Shown here: piece after piece, positions 13,181-13,335 of the stretch
Numbering within the stretch: position 1 is the first letter of the stretch
Layout: every line of letters starts with the position of its first letter
NCBI GenBank assembly: GCA_003096235.1
Contig: PIXT01000139.1
Location: forward strand, 1 to 13,335
DNA length: 13,335 nucleotides
Direction of reading: 5' to 3'
Origin: Candidatus Bathyarchaeum sp.
GTDB taxonomy: Archaea > Thermoproteota > Bathyarchaeia > Bathyarchaeales > Bathyarchaeaceae
Made by a program: the position numbers and the translations under genes
The notes under the pieces: model-generated
The model's database searches: none
What the model was told of the DNA's origin: nothing
The model's input: only the letters and a program-made list of their open reading frames with translations

Positions 13181-13335
13181 ATGCCAAAAGAGAGAAACAA
13201 AAAGGCAACTAAAACGGAGCTTCCCTTAGAAGAATACCTGAAACAGTTGCCTCTCCCTCCTAAAGAGCATGCCCACGAGTTAAAGATGGAGAAACGCGTC
13301 AAGCAACTTCTCAAACAGCAAAAGAAGAAACAATA
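13181..13335 (+). CDS. Small lysine-rich protein, cut by window edge
   Basis: An open frame of 51 codons from ATG at 13181; the last two bases are TA, so a stop may follow at once or the frame may continue. The product is very basic and hydrophilic (starts MPKERNKKATK, contains the motif EEYLKQLPLPPKEHAHE and ends in KQQKKKQ), with a helix-prone C-terminal half. An in-frame ATG at 13133 would add 16 residues. An AT-rich TATA-like element lies at 13112-13121. There is no clear ribosome site and I recognise no family. The opposite strand also has a frame here, but it starts with TTG and is Cys/Phe-rich, so the plus frame is preferred. Confidence 0.4.
   Translation, partial: MPKERNKKATKTELPLEEYLKQLPLPPKEHAHELKMEKRVKQLLKQQKKKQ

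Noticed and set aside
13099..13314. 71-codon minus-strand frame near the window end
   Set aside because: It needs a TTG start without a ribosome site and gives a Cys/Phe-rich sequence, while the opposite strand reads a coherent Lys/Glu-rich protein from ATG.

Overview
The window is archaeal. It carries Nop5 next to a fibrillarin-like methyltransferase, an Orc1/Cdc6-family AAA+ protein, RadA recombinase, transcript-cleavage factor TFS, and several genes preceded by archaeal TATA boxes, often of the form CTTAAAA. The low-GC, mesophile-looking proteins and an RHH protein of a type I associate with Thaumarchaeota/Bathyarchaeia suggest a Thermoproteota (TACK) archaeon, perhaps Bathyarchaeia. That placement is inference and cannot be proven from sequence reading alone.

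Layout. 21-1763 (minus strand): a family 2 glycosyltransferase resembling dolichyl-phosphate sugar synthases, and a class 1B dihydroorotate dehydrogenase (PyrD). 1838-3776 (plus): nop5 and flpA, overlapping by 17 nt; with L7Ae (not here) they form the C/D-guided rRNA 2'-O-methylation enzyme. 4038-6510 (plus): an unusual Orc1/Cdc6 paralogue, a small winged-helix regulator overlapping its end, then moaC and moaB of molybdopterin synthesis, overlapping by 4 nt. 6588-6917: TFS. 7077-7649: a ribbon-helix-helix protein with a conserved C-terminal domain of unknown function.

7713-10782 is the accessory-looking part. A stand-alone cysteine-rich GAF protein (minus) is divergent from a tight four-gene plus-strand group: an unknown 97-aa protein, a seven-cysteine double-cluster ferredoxin, a JAMM/MPN metalloprotease whose N-terminus needs a non-standard start codon, and a FAD/NAD(P)H oxidoreductase without an active-site disulfide. 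A 39-bp imperfect palindrome sits exactly between the two divergent TATA boxes. The plausible reading is a redox-responsive electron-transfer module with an attached isopeptidase-type enzyme; I do not recognise it as a described system.

10864-12548: radA (minus) and, divergently, a RimI/Ard1-type N-terminal acetyltransferase. 12549-13180 has no convincing protein gene, but holds a terminator hairpin and a GC-rich island (about 53% G+C against about 28% in the flanks) that folds into a closed multi-branch structure, a good candidate for an unannotated non-coding RNA. The window ends in a small lysine-rich reading frame that runs off the edge.
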